A DNA stretch of 64,000 bases from an uncultured Bacilli bacterium. GTDB lineage: Bacteria > Bacillota_I > Bacilli_A > RF39 > UBA660. Under the pieces are notes generated by a model. That model searched no databases. It saw nothing but the letters and a program-made list of their open reading frames with translations, and was not told the DNA's origin. The DNA lies in NCBI GenBank assembly GCA_934102355.1, contig CAKOSO010000001.1:301081-365080 (forward strand), given 5' to 3'. The first letter of the stretch is position 1. Each line of letters begins with the position of its first letter. The position numbers and the translations under genes are program-made. Positions 16,410-24,475 of the stretch are shown here, piece by piece.

Positions 16410-16751
16410 TTACCTATTTTCCTTTTCACATTTTAATATAGCAACTTCTTGACATAAAGATGTAATTTTAGATTTTTGATCAGAAATAATCTTTGTTAAA
16501 ACAAAAGTTATAAATAATAAAAGTCCAAATCCTATAAAAAAGATAAAATTTGAAACTGTAACAATTCCAATTGCATTACAAATAATCTTTAAAAATCCTG
16601 GTATTAGTACAGCAATAATCATAGAAATACTAAACAACAACCAAATAAGTGCATACTTAATAGTAAGTTTTCTTTTTACAATATTACACCAAACATAAAC
16701 AACAAAAATCAAAGCTATTATAATCAAAAATATAACTAATTTTGTAGGCAT
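16410..16751 (-). CDS. DUF2304 small membrane protein
   Basis: 113 residues with three membrane helices (about 5-25, 32-55, 66-90) and a charged, helical C-terminal tail. The R-K-L-T-I-K-Y-A-L-I-W-L-L segment is characteristic of DUF2304, a family nearly always encoded next to a dolichol-phosphate-mannose-synthase-like glycosyltransferase, as here. It probably partners that enzyme in the membrane. The start at 16751 uses AAAGGA 10 bases upstream, with a one-base gap from the glycosyltransferase stop. Confidence 0.8.
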   Translation of the reverse strand: MPTKLVIFLIIIALIFVVYVWCNIVKRKLTIKYALIWLLFSISMIIAVLIPGFLKIICNAIGIVTVSNFIFFIGFGLLLFITFVLTKIISDQKSKITSLCQEVAILKCEKENR

Positions 16752-16752
16752 A

Positions 16753-17466
16753 TTAATCATTTCCTTTCTTTGTAGAAACAGCTGAAATTATTATTGATAA
16801 ACAAACCTTTATCATATAATAAATTGATTTTATAAAATTGATACTACTCTTTCCATGTTCACGTTTATTCATTTGAACTGGTATTTCTGACACTTTATAT
16901 CCTTTTTTTATTACAGTAACAATAGTATCAGGCTCTGGATAATCAGTAGGATAATTCTTTGCAAAAAGTTCAATAATCTTTTTGTCAGTTGCCCTAAAAC
17001 CACTTGTTGGATCATAAATTTTTTTACCAGTAACAAGTTTTATCAACCATGATAATAAATTAATTCCTACCCTTCTCATTTTAGTAGATCTAAAACTACT
17101 TAACTCTTGAACAAATCTAGAACCAATTACTATATTATTATCACATTTTAATTCATTGATTAAAGCTTCTATATATGAAGCGTCATGTTGACCATCACCA
17201 TCAAATTGAATAGCAAAATCATAATTATTATAATATGCATATTTATAACCAGTTTGAACTGCTCCACCAATACCAAGATTAAAAGGTAAATCTATAAATT
17301 TAAGTTTATTATCTATTAACACTTGTTTTGTAAAATCTTTAGATCCATCATTAATAACAATATAGTCAAGCGTAACACCTTTTACTTTTGTGCTTTTAAC
17401 ACTATTAACAGTTTTTAAAATATTTTTTTCTTCATTATAAGCAGGAATAATAACTAAACACTTCAT
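16753..17466 (-). CDS. GT2 polyprenyl-phosphate glycosyltransferase
   Basis: 237 residues of GT-A fold: V-I-I-P-A-Y-N-E-E at the start, I-N-D-G-S-K-D-F, and the metal-binding F-D-G-D-G-Q-H-D (D-x-D type). D-P-T-S-G-F-R-A and P-E-P-D-T are also seen, as in GtrB/DPM1 proteins that make undecaprenyl-phosphate sugars from nucleotide sugars at the cytoplasmic face. The start at 17466 follows GGAAGAAG. An extended -10 (TGTTAGAAT, -10 at 17490-17495) lies just upstream. With DUF2304 and the GtrA fusion it forms a donor-synthesis, flipping and transfer unit for decorating a wall polymer (inferred). Confidence 0.88.
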   Translation of the reverse strand: MKCLVIIPAYNEEKNILKTVNSVKSTKVKGVTLDYIVINDGSKDFTKQVLIDNKLKFIDLPFNLGIGGAVQTGYKYAYYNNYDFAIQFDGDGQHDASYIEALINELKCDNNIVIGSRFVQELSSFRSTKMRRVGINLLSWLIKLVTGKKIYDPTSGFRATDKKIIELFAKNYPTDYPEPDTIVTVIKKGYKVSEIPVQMNKREHGKSSINFIKSIYYMIKVCLSIIISAVSTKKGND

Positions 17467-17565
17467 AAAATTCACTTCTTCCAAAAAATATTCTAACATA
17501 TTGAAAGTAAAAAAGCACTAATTTAATAAATTTATAAATTAATTACAAAAAATATAACTTATCTA

Positions 17566-17594
17566 TTGCATCAAGAACAAATGTTCGATATATT
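17566..17594 (+). promoter_or_regulatory. Promoter for BRO-family gene
   Basis: TTGCAT (17566-17571), a 17-bp spacer, and TATATT (17589-17594). The spacer contains the SOS-type palindrome, so a bound repressor would block RNA polymerase. The gene starts about 60 bp downstream. Confidence 0.65.
17574..17587 (+). promoter_or_regulatory. LexA (SOS) box
   Basis: AGAACAAATGTTCG matches the Gram-positive LexA/DinR operator CGAAC-N4-GTTCG at nine of the ten defined positions, with perfect GAAC/GTTC half-sites. It lies exactly between the -35 and -10 of the promoter above. The match is read directly; LexA binding is inferred. Confidence 0.75.
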
Positions 17595-17653
17595 AATATT
17601 GAGTTGCTAAAACAAAAAATAATAACTAATAAAGCATCAAGGGAGGTAATAAG

Positions 17654-18529
17654 TTGAAAGAAGAAAAAATGCATTTAGTAAACAAAATATTTAACAATGA
17701 AACTATTAGAACTGTTTGGGATAAGGAACAAGAAAAATACTTTATAAGTATTGTTGATTTGATTGGGGTACTAACAGAAAGCAATAGACCAAGAAAATAC
17801 TGGAGTGACTTAAAAAGAAAATTAAAACAAGAAGGAAATGAAGTGTCCGAAAAAATCGGACAATTGAAATTAAAATCACAAGATGGTAAATATAGATTAA
17901 CTGATATTTGTGACATTGAAGAAATGTTTAGAATAATTGAATCAATACCAAGTAAAAATGCAGAACCAATTAAACAATGGTTAGCAAGATTAGGTAGTGA
18001 AAGAATAGATGAAACATTCGATCCATCTCTTACTGTACAAAGAGCAATAGATTTGTATAGAAAAAAAGGATACGACGAACAATGGATTTCAAAACGTATC
18101 AGAAGCATTCAAGATAGAAAACAGTTAACTGATATATGGAAAGATGGAGGAATAACTGAAGCTAATGAATACAGTATTCTAACAAATGAAATATATAAAA
18201 CATGGAGTGGAATGACTGCAAAAGAATATAAAAATTTTAAAGGCCTTAGAAAAGAATCTTTAAGAGATAATATGGATAATATTGAATTAATACTAACCGA
18301 CCTATCTGAAGAAGCAACAAAAAGAATAGCATCTAAACAAAAACCACAAGGGCTAAAAGAAAATATTAAAGTAGCACATAAAGGTGGCAACATAGCAAAA
18401 CAAGCAAAAAACAGTCTTGAAAAAGAACTTGGTGAATTAATTGTAACAAAAAATAATAAATTAAATTATGAATATATTGATGAAAAACAAATTGAAATAA
18501 ATAAAAATAAAACTACTCTCAAATTTTAA
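17654..18529 (+). CDS. BRO-family (Bro-N) antirepressor-like protein
   Basis: 291 residues. Residues about 8-110 form a Bro-N domain: I-R-T-V-W-D-K-E-Q-E-K-Y-F-I-S-I-V-D-L-I-G-V-L, R-x-Y-W-S-D-L-K-R-K-L, and L-T-D-I-C-D. The middle (R-A-I-D-L-Y-R-K-K-G-Y-D-E-x-W-I, then R-K-Q-L-T-D-x-W) is the extension found in bacterial chromosomal BRO proteins. The C-terminus is basic, with the G-G-N-I-A-K segment. Such proteins are DNA-binding and are common as phage antirepressors. The start is TTG behind GGGAGGT (7-base spacing); an ATG at 17669 is the alternative. It has an SOS-boxed promoter and its own terminator, with no phage structural genes around it. Confidence 0.85.
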   Translation: MKEEKMHLVNKIFNNETIRTVWDKEQEKYFISIVDLIGVLTESNRPRKYWSDLKRKLKQEGNEVSEKIGQLKLKSQDGKYRLTDICDIEEMFRIIESIPSKNAEPIKQWLARLGSERIDETFDPSLTVQRAIDLYRKKGYDEQWISKRIRSIQDRKQLTDIWKDGGITEANEYSILTNEIYKTWSGMTAKEYKNFKGLRKESLRDNMDNIELILTDLSEEATKRIASKQKPQGLKENIKVAHKGGNIAKQAKNSLEKELGELIVTKNNKLNYEYIDEKQIEINKNKTTLKF

Positions 18530-18545
18530 TTGAAAGTAGTTTTTA
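18511..18545 (+). terminator. Terminator after BRO gene
   Basis: A 12-bp stem with one mismatch (18511-18522, 18530-18541) is followed by TTTTT. On the minus strand it can also stop transcripts from tRNA-Met. Confidence 0.75.
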
Positions 18546-18579
18546 TATTATCTCGAAAAATTCGAGTTTAGTACCAATC

Positions 18580-18656
18580 TGGTAGCGAGAAAGAGATTCG
18601 AACTCTTGACCGATCGGGTATGAACCGATTGCTCTAGCCAGCTGAGCTATCTCGCC
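18580..18656 (-). tRNA. tRNA-Met (CAT), elongator type
   Basis: A 77-base cloverleaf with 7-bp acceptor (GGCGAGA/TCTCGCT, first pair G-U), D-arm AGCTCAGCTGGCTAGAGC, anticodon stem ATCGG/CCGAT with loop TTCATAC, T-loop TTCGAAT, and encoded CCA. The G-U first pair and body match the elongator tRNA-Met of Bacillus rather than initiator (C1-A72) or Ile-CAT. A lysidine-type Ile tRNA cannot be fully excluded. A small CTCGAA/TTCGAG hairpin follows the 3' end. Confidence 0.95.
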
Positions 18657-18674
18657 ATAAAAGATAACAATAAA

Positions 18675-18703
18675 ATAATAACATATTAACATTTCTTTTA
18701 CAA
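18675..18703 (-). promoter_or_regulatory. Promoter for tRNA-Met
   Basis: On the minus strand, TTGTAA (18698-18703), a 17-bp spacer ending TGT, and TATTAT (18675-18680), placed about 20 bp before the tRNA 5' end. Confidence 0.65.
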
Positions 18704-18730
18704 GAGAAAATTTTATTTTTTTAATAATTA

Positions 18731-18759
18731 AAGACATTTTCAAAAAAATAATATATAAT
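18731..18759 (+). promoter_or_regulatory. Promoter for sortase gene
   Basis: AAGACA (18731-18736), 17 bp, and a consensus TATAAT (18754-18759), directly upstream of the srtB ribosome binding site. Confidence 0.55.
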
Positions 18760-18781
18760 CTATTTATAAAAGGAGAATACA

Positions 18782-19597
18782 ATGAAAAGCGAAAAAATAA
18801 AAAAATTCTTTACTATAGTAGTATTAATTGCATCAATTGCAACACTTATATTTTCTACATATAAAATAATAATGTGGTTTAAGGATAACAAAAAAATATC
18901 CAGTATAACTGAAACTATCATAGAAAATACCAAGATTGAAGAATTATTTCCAAGTGATAAATCAGAAAATGTAAATCCACCAGAAGATAAATTTGATCCA
19001 TACTGGGATTATATAAAAATGTCACTAATAAGTGTAGATTTTAAAGATTTATTAGAAAAAAACAGTGATACAACCGGATGGGTAAGAGTTGAAGGTACAT
19101 CAATAAACTACCCAGTTGTACAAGGAAATAATAATGAATATTATCTAAATCACTCATTTACAAAAGACTATAATTCTGCTGGATGGGTATATTTAGATTA
19201 TAGAAACAATAAAGATTTATCAGATCAAAATACTATAATTTATGGACACAGTAGAGTTGATGGTTCAATATTCCATAGTTTAAGAAATGTCTTAAAAGAC
19301 AATTGGTATAAAAATAAAAACTATCACATTGTAAAATATTCAACACCAACAGAAAACACATTATGGCAAGTATTCTCAGTATACACAGTAAAAGAAGAAT
19401 CATACTACATAACTCCAGGATTTGAAACAAGTGAAGAATTCAAATCATGGCTTGACACAATGAAAAAAAGAAGTAAATTCAACTTTAATACAACTGTAAC
19501 AACAGATGATAAAATATTAACATTATCATCATGTTATGATACAAATGGTACAAGAATGGTTCTACATGCAAAATTAATTAAAAAAGAGGCAAGATAA
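18782..19597 (+). CDS. srtB: Class B sortase
   Basis: 271 residues with an N-terminal membrane anchor (about 10-32) and a sortase domain (about 85-270). The triad is visible: His156 in Y-G-H-S-R-V-D-G-S-I-F, Cys251 in T-L-S-S-C, and Arg258. The T-L-S-x-C form and the G-W-V-R-V-E-G-T-x-I-N-Y-P-V-V-Q-G segment mark class B. Class B enzymes attach proteins bearing NPQTN- or NPxTG-like signals to the wall or build pili. No substrate gene adjoins it, but the protein at 41452-43155 ends in NPDTQ plus an anchor. AAAGGAG precedes the ATG. It is monocistronic. Confidence 0.93.
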   Translation: MKSEKIKKFFTIVVLIASIATLIFSTYKIIMWFKDNKKISSITETIIENTKIEELFPSDKSENVNPPEDKFDPYWDYIKMSLISVDFKDLLEKNSDTTGWVRVEGTSINYPVVQGNNNEYYLNHSFTKDYNSAGWVYLDYRNNKDLSDQNTIIYGHSRVDGSIFHSLRNVLKDNWYKNKNYHIVKYSTPTENTLWQVFSVYTVKEESYYITPGFETSEEFKSWLDTMKKRSKFNFNTTVTTDDKILTLSSCYDTNGTRMVLHAKLIKKEAR

Positions 19598-19624
19598 AAG
19601 AGCTACAATAGCTCTTTTATTTTA
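19594..19624. terminator. Bidirectional terminator between srtB and the metallohydrolase
   Basis: The 12-bp stem ATAAAAGAGCTA/TAGCTCTTTTAT has a 3-base loop, overlaps the srtB stop, and serves the convergent gene ending at 19622. Confidence 0.85.
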
Positions 19625-20155
19625 TATTGAAAACAATTCATTATTTTCTCTTTCATCACCAAGTATAGTTTTATCACCATGACCAGGATATATCTTAACA
19701 GAAGAAGGATATTCCTTCATTTTCTTTAAACTCTGAATAAGATCTTTATAATTACCAGTAGGTAAATCAGTTCTACCTACCCCATCTTTAAATATAAAGT
19801 CTCCAGTAAACATAACCTCATATGCTGGAAAATAAAAACATATACTATCATCTGTATGCCCAGGAGTATAAATAACACGGAACTTAAAAGGATCTAAAAA
19901 GTGTTCTTGTTCAAATAAATTATTATAATCAAAAACCTTAACACCATATATACTAGCAATACTCTTAGCACATTTATTATGATCTTCATGATTATGTGTA
20001 ACAAGAATAGCTAAAACATCAAGTCCTAATTCCTTAACTCTAGAAACAATAAAGTTTTCATCATCCCCAGGATCTATAATTAAACATTTACCATCAAGAT
20101 ATACAATATAACAATTTGTTCTTAATTTTCCTACTTTTAATATATCTATATTCAT
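19622..20155 (-). CDS. Metallo-beta-lactamase-fold hydrolase (glyoxalase II-like)
   Basis: 177 residues of the small MBL group: N-C-Y-I-V near 16, the metal motif T-H-N-H-E-D-H (about 54-60), P-G-H-T-D-D-S, G-D-x-I-F with G-V-G-R-T-D, and P-G-H-G at the C-terminus. Members hydrolyse thioesters such as hydroxyacyl-glutathione or bacillithiol analogues; the true substrate is unknown. The start overlaps the murC stop by 4 bp, so it is the last gene of serS-murC-hydrolase. Confidence 0.88.
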   Translation of the reverse strand: MNIDILKVGKLRTNCYIVYLDGKCLIIDPGDDENFIVSRVKELGLDVLAILVTHNHEDHNKCAKSIASIYGVKVFDYNNLFEQEHFLDPFKFRVIYTPGHTDDSICFYFPAYEVMFTGDFIFKDGVGRTDLPTGNYKDLIQSLKKMKEYPSSVKIYPGHGDKTILGDERENNELFSI

Positions 20156-21450
20156 TTTAAACCCTTCTTATATGCTTCCCTTAAATACTTAGAATCCTTA
20201 CATCCCATAAATAATATTACAGAATTCTTATAATCATATAACTTAGATATTTCTTCTTCACTTATATGTTCACAATTCGGAACTAAATCCATAATCATAT
20301 GATAATTAACATTAGGATAATCCACTAACTTTTCACGTGCTGGTTCAACATCAGTAACAAAAGCCTTATCTGCTAAAGAAATAACATCAGCGAAATCTTT
20401 GTAAAAAGCTTCTGTTCTTGATAATGTATAAGGTATTAATACAGCAACTACTTTCTTTTCTGGATACTTTTGTCTTGCAGTTTCAATTACAGTTTTAACT
20501 TCCACTGGATGATGAGCATAATCATCAACTAAAATAGAGTCACCTACTACTTCTTCAGCAAACCTTCTTTTAGCACCAGGAAATGTATCTAAATAATTCA
20601 AAATATCATCTTTAGAAATGCCCTTTAGATAAGACATATAAATGCATGCTAATGCATCAAGAATCATATGATTTCCATATAATTTTATATCGAAATGTTC
20701 ATAAAACTCACCTTTAATATAAACATCAAAAGAACTATCATATTGATTTAATTTAACATTTTTAGCAACCACATCATTATTATCATTAAAGCCATAGTAA
20801 ACTATCTTATCTGACTTTAAACGTCTTACATTTAAATCATCACCACACGCTATAACAGTATTTTTAGTTTTATCAACAAACTGTTGAAATACCGAAACTA
20901 TTTCATCAATATTTTTATAACAATCAACATGATCTAAATCAATATTAGTAATAATAGTATAATCTGGATCATAAGCAAGAAAATGCCTTTCAAATTCACA
21001 AGATTCAACAACTAAAAGATTAGAATTTTTATCTAAAAAACCAGTGCCATCTCCTATTATATAATTAGTACCAATTGTATTTGAAAATATTCTAGACAAC
21101 ATTGCAGTTGTAGTAGTTTTTCCATGAGTTCCAGAAATACAAATAGATTCATACTTTTTAGTCAACTCACCTATCATTTCAAAATAACTAAATATAGGAA
21201 GCCCTAACTCTTTAGCTTTAATATATGATTTATGATCTTTATGAATAGCAGCAGTATGAACATAAATCATACCTTTTTCCATATGAGATAAATCATTATA
21301 AATAGGAATACCTCTTTCTACCAAAGGCTTATCAGATTCTGCAGTATGATTGAAATCATCATAACCAATTATTTCATTTCCAGAATCATAAAGCATAGTA
21401 GCTAAAGCACTCATTCCAGATCCTTTAATACCTGCAAAAAAATATTTCAT
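20152..21450 (-). CDS. murC: UDP-N-acetylmuramate--L-alanine ligase
   Basis: A 432-residue cytoplasmic Mur ligase that adds the first amino acid of the peptidoglycan stem peptide. It has an N-terminal Rossmann domain with G-I-K-G-S-G-M-S-A-L, the ATP-binding loop G-T-H-G-K-T-T-T-T (107-115), D-H-V-D and D-D-Y-A-H-H-P-V-E in the central domain, and A-K-R-R-F. GGAAGG precedes the ATG. It lies 26 bp after serS. Its presence shows the organism builds a peptidoglycan wall. Confidence 0.96.
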   Translation of the reverse strand: MKYFFAGIKGSGMSALATMLYDSGNEIIGYDDFNHTAESDKPLVERGIPIYNDLSHMEKGMIYVHTAAIHKDHKSYIKAKELGLPIFSYFEMIGELTKKYESICISGTHGKTTTTAMLSRIFSNTIGTNYIIGDGTGFLDKNSNLLVVESCEFERHFLAYDPDYTIITNIDLDHVDCYKNIDEIVSVFQQFVDKTKNTVIACGDDLNVRRLKSDKIVYYGFNDNNDVVAKNVKLNQYDSSFDVYIKGEFYEHFDIKLYGNHMILDALACIYMSYLKGISKDDILNYLDTFPGAKRRFAEEVVGDSILVDDYAHHPVEVKTVIETARQKYPEKKVVAVLIPYTLSRTEAFYKDFADVISLADKAFVTDVEPAREKLVDYPNVNYHMIMDLVPNCEHISEEEISKLYDYKNSVILFMGCKDSKYLREAYKKGLK

Positions 21451-21476
21451 AAACCCACAACCTTCCTAATAAAATA

Positions 21477-22769
21477 TTATTTTATATTTTTTGGTTTTAT
21501 AACTTCTAAACCACCCATATAAGGTCTAAGAACAGGAGGAATACTAATAGTTCCATCCTCATTATAATTATTTTCTAAGAAAGCTATTAAAGCTCTTGTA
21601 GAAGCAAGAACAGTATTATTTAAAGTATGTGCAAAATAATTACCATCTTCACCCTTAATTCTTATACCAAGTCTTCTTGCTTGAGCATCACCAAGTATTG
21701 AACAAGATCCAACCTCAAAATATTTCTTTTGTCTTGGACTCCAAGCTTCAACATCACATGACTTAACTTTTAAATCAGCCAAATCACCACTACAACACTC
21801 TAATGTTCTAACTGGTATACCTAAATTATTAAATATTTCAACAGTATAATTCCACATCTTATCATACCAATCAAATGAATCTTTAGGTTCACAAATAACA
21901 ATCATTTCTTGTTTTTCAAACTGATGAACACGATAAATACCTCTTTCTTCTATACCATGAGCACCAACTTCTTTTCTAAAACAAGGAGAATAAGATGTCA
22001 TTGTAATAGGTAATTCATTCTTTTTAATTATTTGTCCTTTAAATTTACCAATCATTGAATGTTCACTAGTTCCGATTAAATATAAATCTTCACCTTCTAT
22101 TTTATACATCATAGCATCCATTTCAGCAAAACTCATAACACCATTTACTACATCACTTCTTATCATAAATGGAGGAATACAATAAATAAATCCTTTATCT
22201 ATCATATAATCTCTAGCATAATTAAGCATAGCAGTACTAAGTCTTGCAGCATCACCCATTAAATAATAAAAACCATTACCACTTGTTCTACCACTAGCTT
22301 CCTTATCTAACCCATTAATAGATATTAAAATATCAGCATGATATGGTATTTCAAAATCCGGAACAACTGGTTCACCATATTTTTTAAGTTCAACATTTTC
22401 ACTATCATCACGACCAATAGGAACTGATTTATCAATAATATTTGGAATTACCATCATTTTTTCTTTAATAATAATATTTAAATTTTCTTCATCATGTTCC
22501 AAGGTTGTAATCTTTTCATTTATAGCACTAACTTCATTCTTAATAAGAAGAGCTTCATCTGCCTTCTTATCACGCATAAGACTTCCAATTTTATCACTTA
22601 ATACTTTTCTTTGATTACGAAGTAAATCACCTTCTTGTTTTATACTTCTTACTTTCTTATCAAGTTCAAAAACCTCATCAACTAAAGGTAACTTTTCATC
22701 TTGAAACTTTTTCTTAATATTTTCTTTTACTAAATCTTTATCATTTCTAATTAAATTAATATCTATCAT
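21477..22769 (-). CDS. serS: Serine--tRNA ligase
   Basis: A 430-residue class II synthetase. The N-terminal coiled-coil arm (about 1-110) contacts the tRNA-Ser long arm. The catalytic core shows motif 2 F-R-K-E-V-G-A-H-G-I-E-E-R-G-I-Y-R-V-H-Q-F and motif 3 with N-N-T-V-L-A-S-T-R. No T-box leader is visible in the short upstream region; a promoter overlaps the end of holA. First gene of the serS-murC-hydrolase operon. Confidence 0.97.
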   Translation of the reverse strand: MIDINLIRNDKDLVKENIKKKFQDEKLPLVDEVFELDKKVRSIKQEGDLLRNQRKVLSDKIGSLMRDKKADEALLIKNEVSAINEKITTLEHDEENLNIIIKEKMMVIPNIIDKSVPIGRDDSENVELKKYGEPVVPDFEIPYHADILISINGLDKEASGRTSGNGFYYLMGDAARLSTAMLNYARDYMIDKGFIYCIPPFMIRSDVVNGVMSFAEMDAMMYKIEGEDLYLIGTSEHSMIGKFKGQIIKKNELPITMTSYSPCFRKEVGAHGIEERGIYRVHQFEKQEMIVICEPKDSFDWYDKMWNYTVEIFNNLGIPVRTLECCSGDLADLKVKSCDVEAWSPRQKKYFEVGSCSILGDAQARRLGIRIKGEDGNYFAHTLNNTVLASTRALIAFLENNYNEDGTISIPPVLRPYMGGLEVIKPKNIK

Positions 22770-22792
22770 AAAATCGCTTCCTCATTACAAAT

Positions 22793-22821
22793 ATTCTACC
22801 AAAAATATATAAAATAGTAAA
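22793..22821 (-). promoter_or_regulatory. Promoter for serS operon
   Basis: On the minus strand, TTTACT (22816-22821), a 17-bp spacer ending TGG, and TAGAAT (22793-22798). It abuts the holA stop codon. Confidence 0.55.
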
Positions 22822-23718
22822 CTATATTTTAGATAAGAACAATTCCATTCCAAGTCTCTTATCTATAGCACCAGACTTTATTTTTATATCTAGTTCACTA
22901 AGTTCTTTTAAGTAATTTAATACATCATCTTCTGTATAATTATAACCTTGTTCTTTCAAAAGTTTAAATCTATATGGATGTATCTTTAATCTTTTAATAA
23001 CATCATCATCAAGCATATCTTTACATAATACTTTGATTTTATATATTAATCTGTAGTTATTAGCTAAAATACTTATTATCTTAATCTCATCATCATTATT
23101 AACTAATTCATAAAATATTGAAAATACTTTTACTTTATCTTTTTTATTAACTGCATCAATCAAAGAAAAAATATTTCCATCAAAACTTTTACTTACTACA
23201 AGCTTAATATCATCTCTATTAATTACCTTATCATCTTGTTTATAAAGCTTTAATTTTTCCACTTCATTTAGAGCCCTATTGTAATTATTATCAACATAAT
23301 CCTTTAATAAGAGCATATCACTAAAACTAATTTTATAATCCTTCAAGGATTCTTTAATATAATCTAAAACATCATATTTAAAACATTCTTTATATGAACA
23401 ATTTTTCTTTAATTCTTTAACATATGACAATTTATCATTTAATTTATCAAAACTTATTAATACTAAAATATTATCATTTTGATTTTTTAAATAACTCACT
23501 AATATATCACTATCAGTAATTTTATCTAGATTATAAACAATTATCATTTTTTTATTATCAAATAAACTAAATGTATTAATATCATCTATTGCATCTCTTA
23601 TCGAACAATTATCCAAATCATATCTGCTAATAGAATTATTATCTATTTTTTCTTTTTCTCTTATTTCATTAACAAATTTTTCAATTAAATCCTTTTCACC
23701 AACAAATAAATAAGTCAT
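22822..23718 (-). CDS. holA: DNA polymerase III subunit delta
   Basis: 298 residues resembling HolA: Y-L-F-V-G-E-K-D-L-I at the start (degenerate Walker region of the clamp-loader fold), K-M-I-I-V-Y-N-L-D-K, F-D-G-N-I-F-S-L-I-D-A-V in the middle, and I-S-I-L-A-N-N-Y-R-L-I-Y-K-I-K in the C-terminal collar domain, ending with I-D-x-R-L-G-M-E-L-F. Delta opens the beta clamp during loading. The start at 23718 follows GAGGTGAG; the frame extends to 23763 without a better site. Confidence 0.88.
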   Translation of the reverse strand: MTYLFVGEKDLIEKFVNEIREKEKIDNNSISRYDLDNCSIRDAIDDINTFSLFDNKKMIIVYNLDKITDSDILVSYLKNQNDNILVLISFDKLNDKLSYVKELKKNCSYKECFKYDVLDYIKESLKDYKISFSDMLLLKDYVDNNYNRALNEVEKLKLYKQDDKVINRDDIKLVVSKSFDGNIFSLIDAVNKKDKVKVFSIFYELVNNDDEIKIISILANNYRLIYKIKVLCKDMLDDDVIKRLKIHPYRFKLLKEQGYNYTEDDVLNYLKELSELDIKIKSGAIDKRLGMELFLSKI

Positions 23719-23766
23719 ATGTCTCACCTCACTAGATACTAATATTTTACTACATTTTACCAAATC

Positions 23767-23790
23767 AAAAAAGCACTTTTAATGCTTTTT
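23767..23790 (-). terminator. Terminator of sigE
   Basis: The stem AAAAAGCA/TGCTTTTT has a 7-base loop, overlaps the sigE stop, and is followed by T-residues on the minus strand. Confidence 0.8.
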
Positions 23791-24475
23791 AAACTTTCAT
23801 TATATTTTTAAGTCTTTTTAAAACCTTTTTTTCTATTCTTGATATATATGACTGACTTATTTGTAACCGTTCTGCTAAATCTTTTTGAGTCATTTCCTCT
23901 TTACCATCAAGACCATATCTTAACACTATAATCTCCCTATCTCTATCATCAAGTTTAGAAAGTTCTTTTCTCAATATTTCTTTATCTATCTCATCATCTA
24001 AAGGTTTAGTAACAATATTATAATCAGTACCTAATATATCTTCAAGATGAAGTTCATTACCATCACCATCAAAAGATAATGATTCTTCTAATGATATATC
24101 ACCCTTAGTTTTCTTATTTTTCCTTAAAAACATTAATATTTCATTATCAATACAACGTGATGCATAAGTAGCAAGTTTTATATTCTTTTCTAACGAAAAA
24201 GTATTAATTCCTTTAATCAAACCAATCGAACCAATGCTAACTAAATCCTCTAAATCAACCTTAGTATTCTCATATTTTTTAGCTAAAAAAACAACAAGTC
24301 TTAAGTTATGTTCAATAAGCTTATTTCGAGCTTCTTCATCACCCTTTTCCTTTAAAAGAACAAGTTTTTCTTCCTCTTCTTTTGGTAATGGTGGTGGCAA
24401 AACATCAGTTGCACCAACAAAATAAATACCCTTACTGCTAAAAAGCTTTTTTAAAAATTTTAATATCTTTTTCAT
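23789..24475 (-). CDS. sigE: Sporulation sigma factor SigE (pro-sigma-E)
   Basis: A 228-residue sigma-70-family factor for the mother cell. The basic, hydrophobic N-terminus (M-K-K-I-L-K-F-L-K-K-L-F) is the pro-sequence that holds it at the membrane. Y-F-V-G-A-T-D-V-L-P-P-P-L follows, as in Bacillus pro-sigma-E. Region 2 shows L-V-S-I-G-S-I-G-L-I-K-G and Y-A-S-R-C-I-D-N-E-I; region 4.2 is at the C-terminus (M-T-Q-K-D-L-A-E-R-L-x-I-S-Q-S-Y-I-S-R). The start at 24475 overlaps the spoIIGA stop (ATGA) behind GGGAGGA. The upstream gene encodes its activating protease. Confidence 0.96.
   Translation of the reverse strand: MKKILKFLKKLFSSKGIYFVGATDVLPPPLPKEEEEKLVLLKEKGDEEARNKLIEHNLRLVVFLAKKYENTKVDLEDLVSIGSIGLIKGINTFSLEKNIKLATYASRCIDNEILMFLRKNKKTKGDISLEESLSFDGDGNELHLEDILGTDYNIVTKPLDDEIDKEILRKELSKLDDRDREIIVLRYGLDGKEEMTQKDLAERLQISQSYISRIEKKVLKRLKNIMKV

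Noticed and set aside
17566..18656. Integrated element using tRNA-Met as attachment site
   Set aside because: The BRO gene lies next to the tRNA 3' end, but I found no integrase and no repeat of the tRNA 3' sequence on the far side.
22770..22821. T-box leader for serS
   Set aside because: The region is about 50 bp, too short for a T-box, and has no specifier-like structure; a plain promoter fits.
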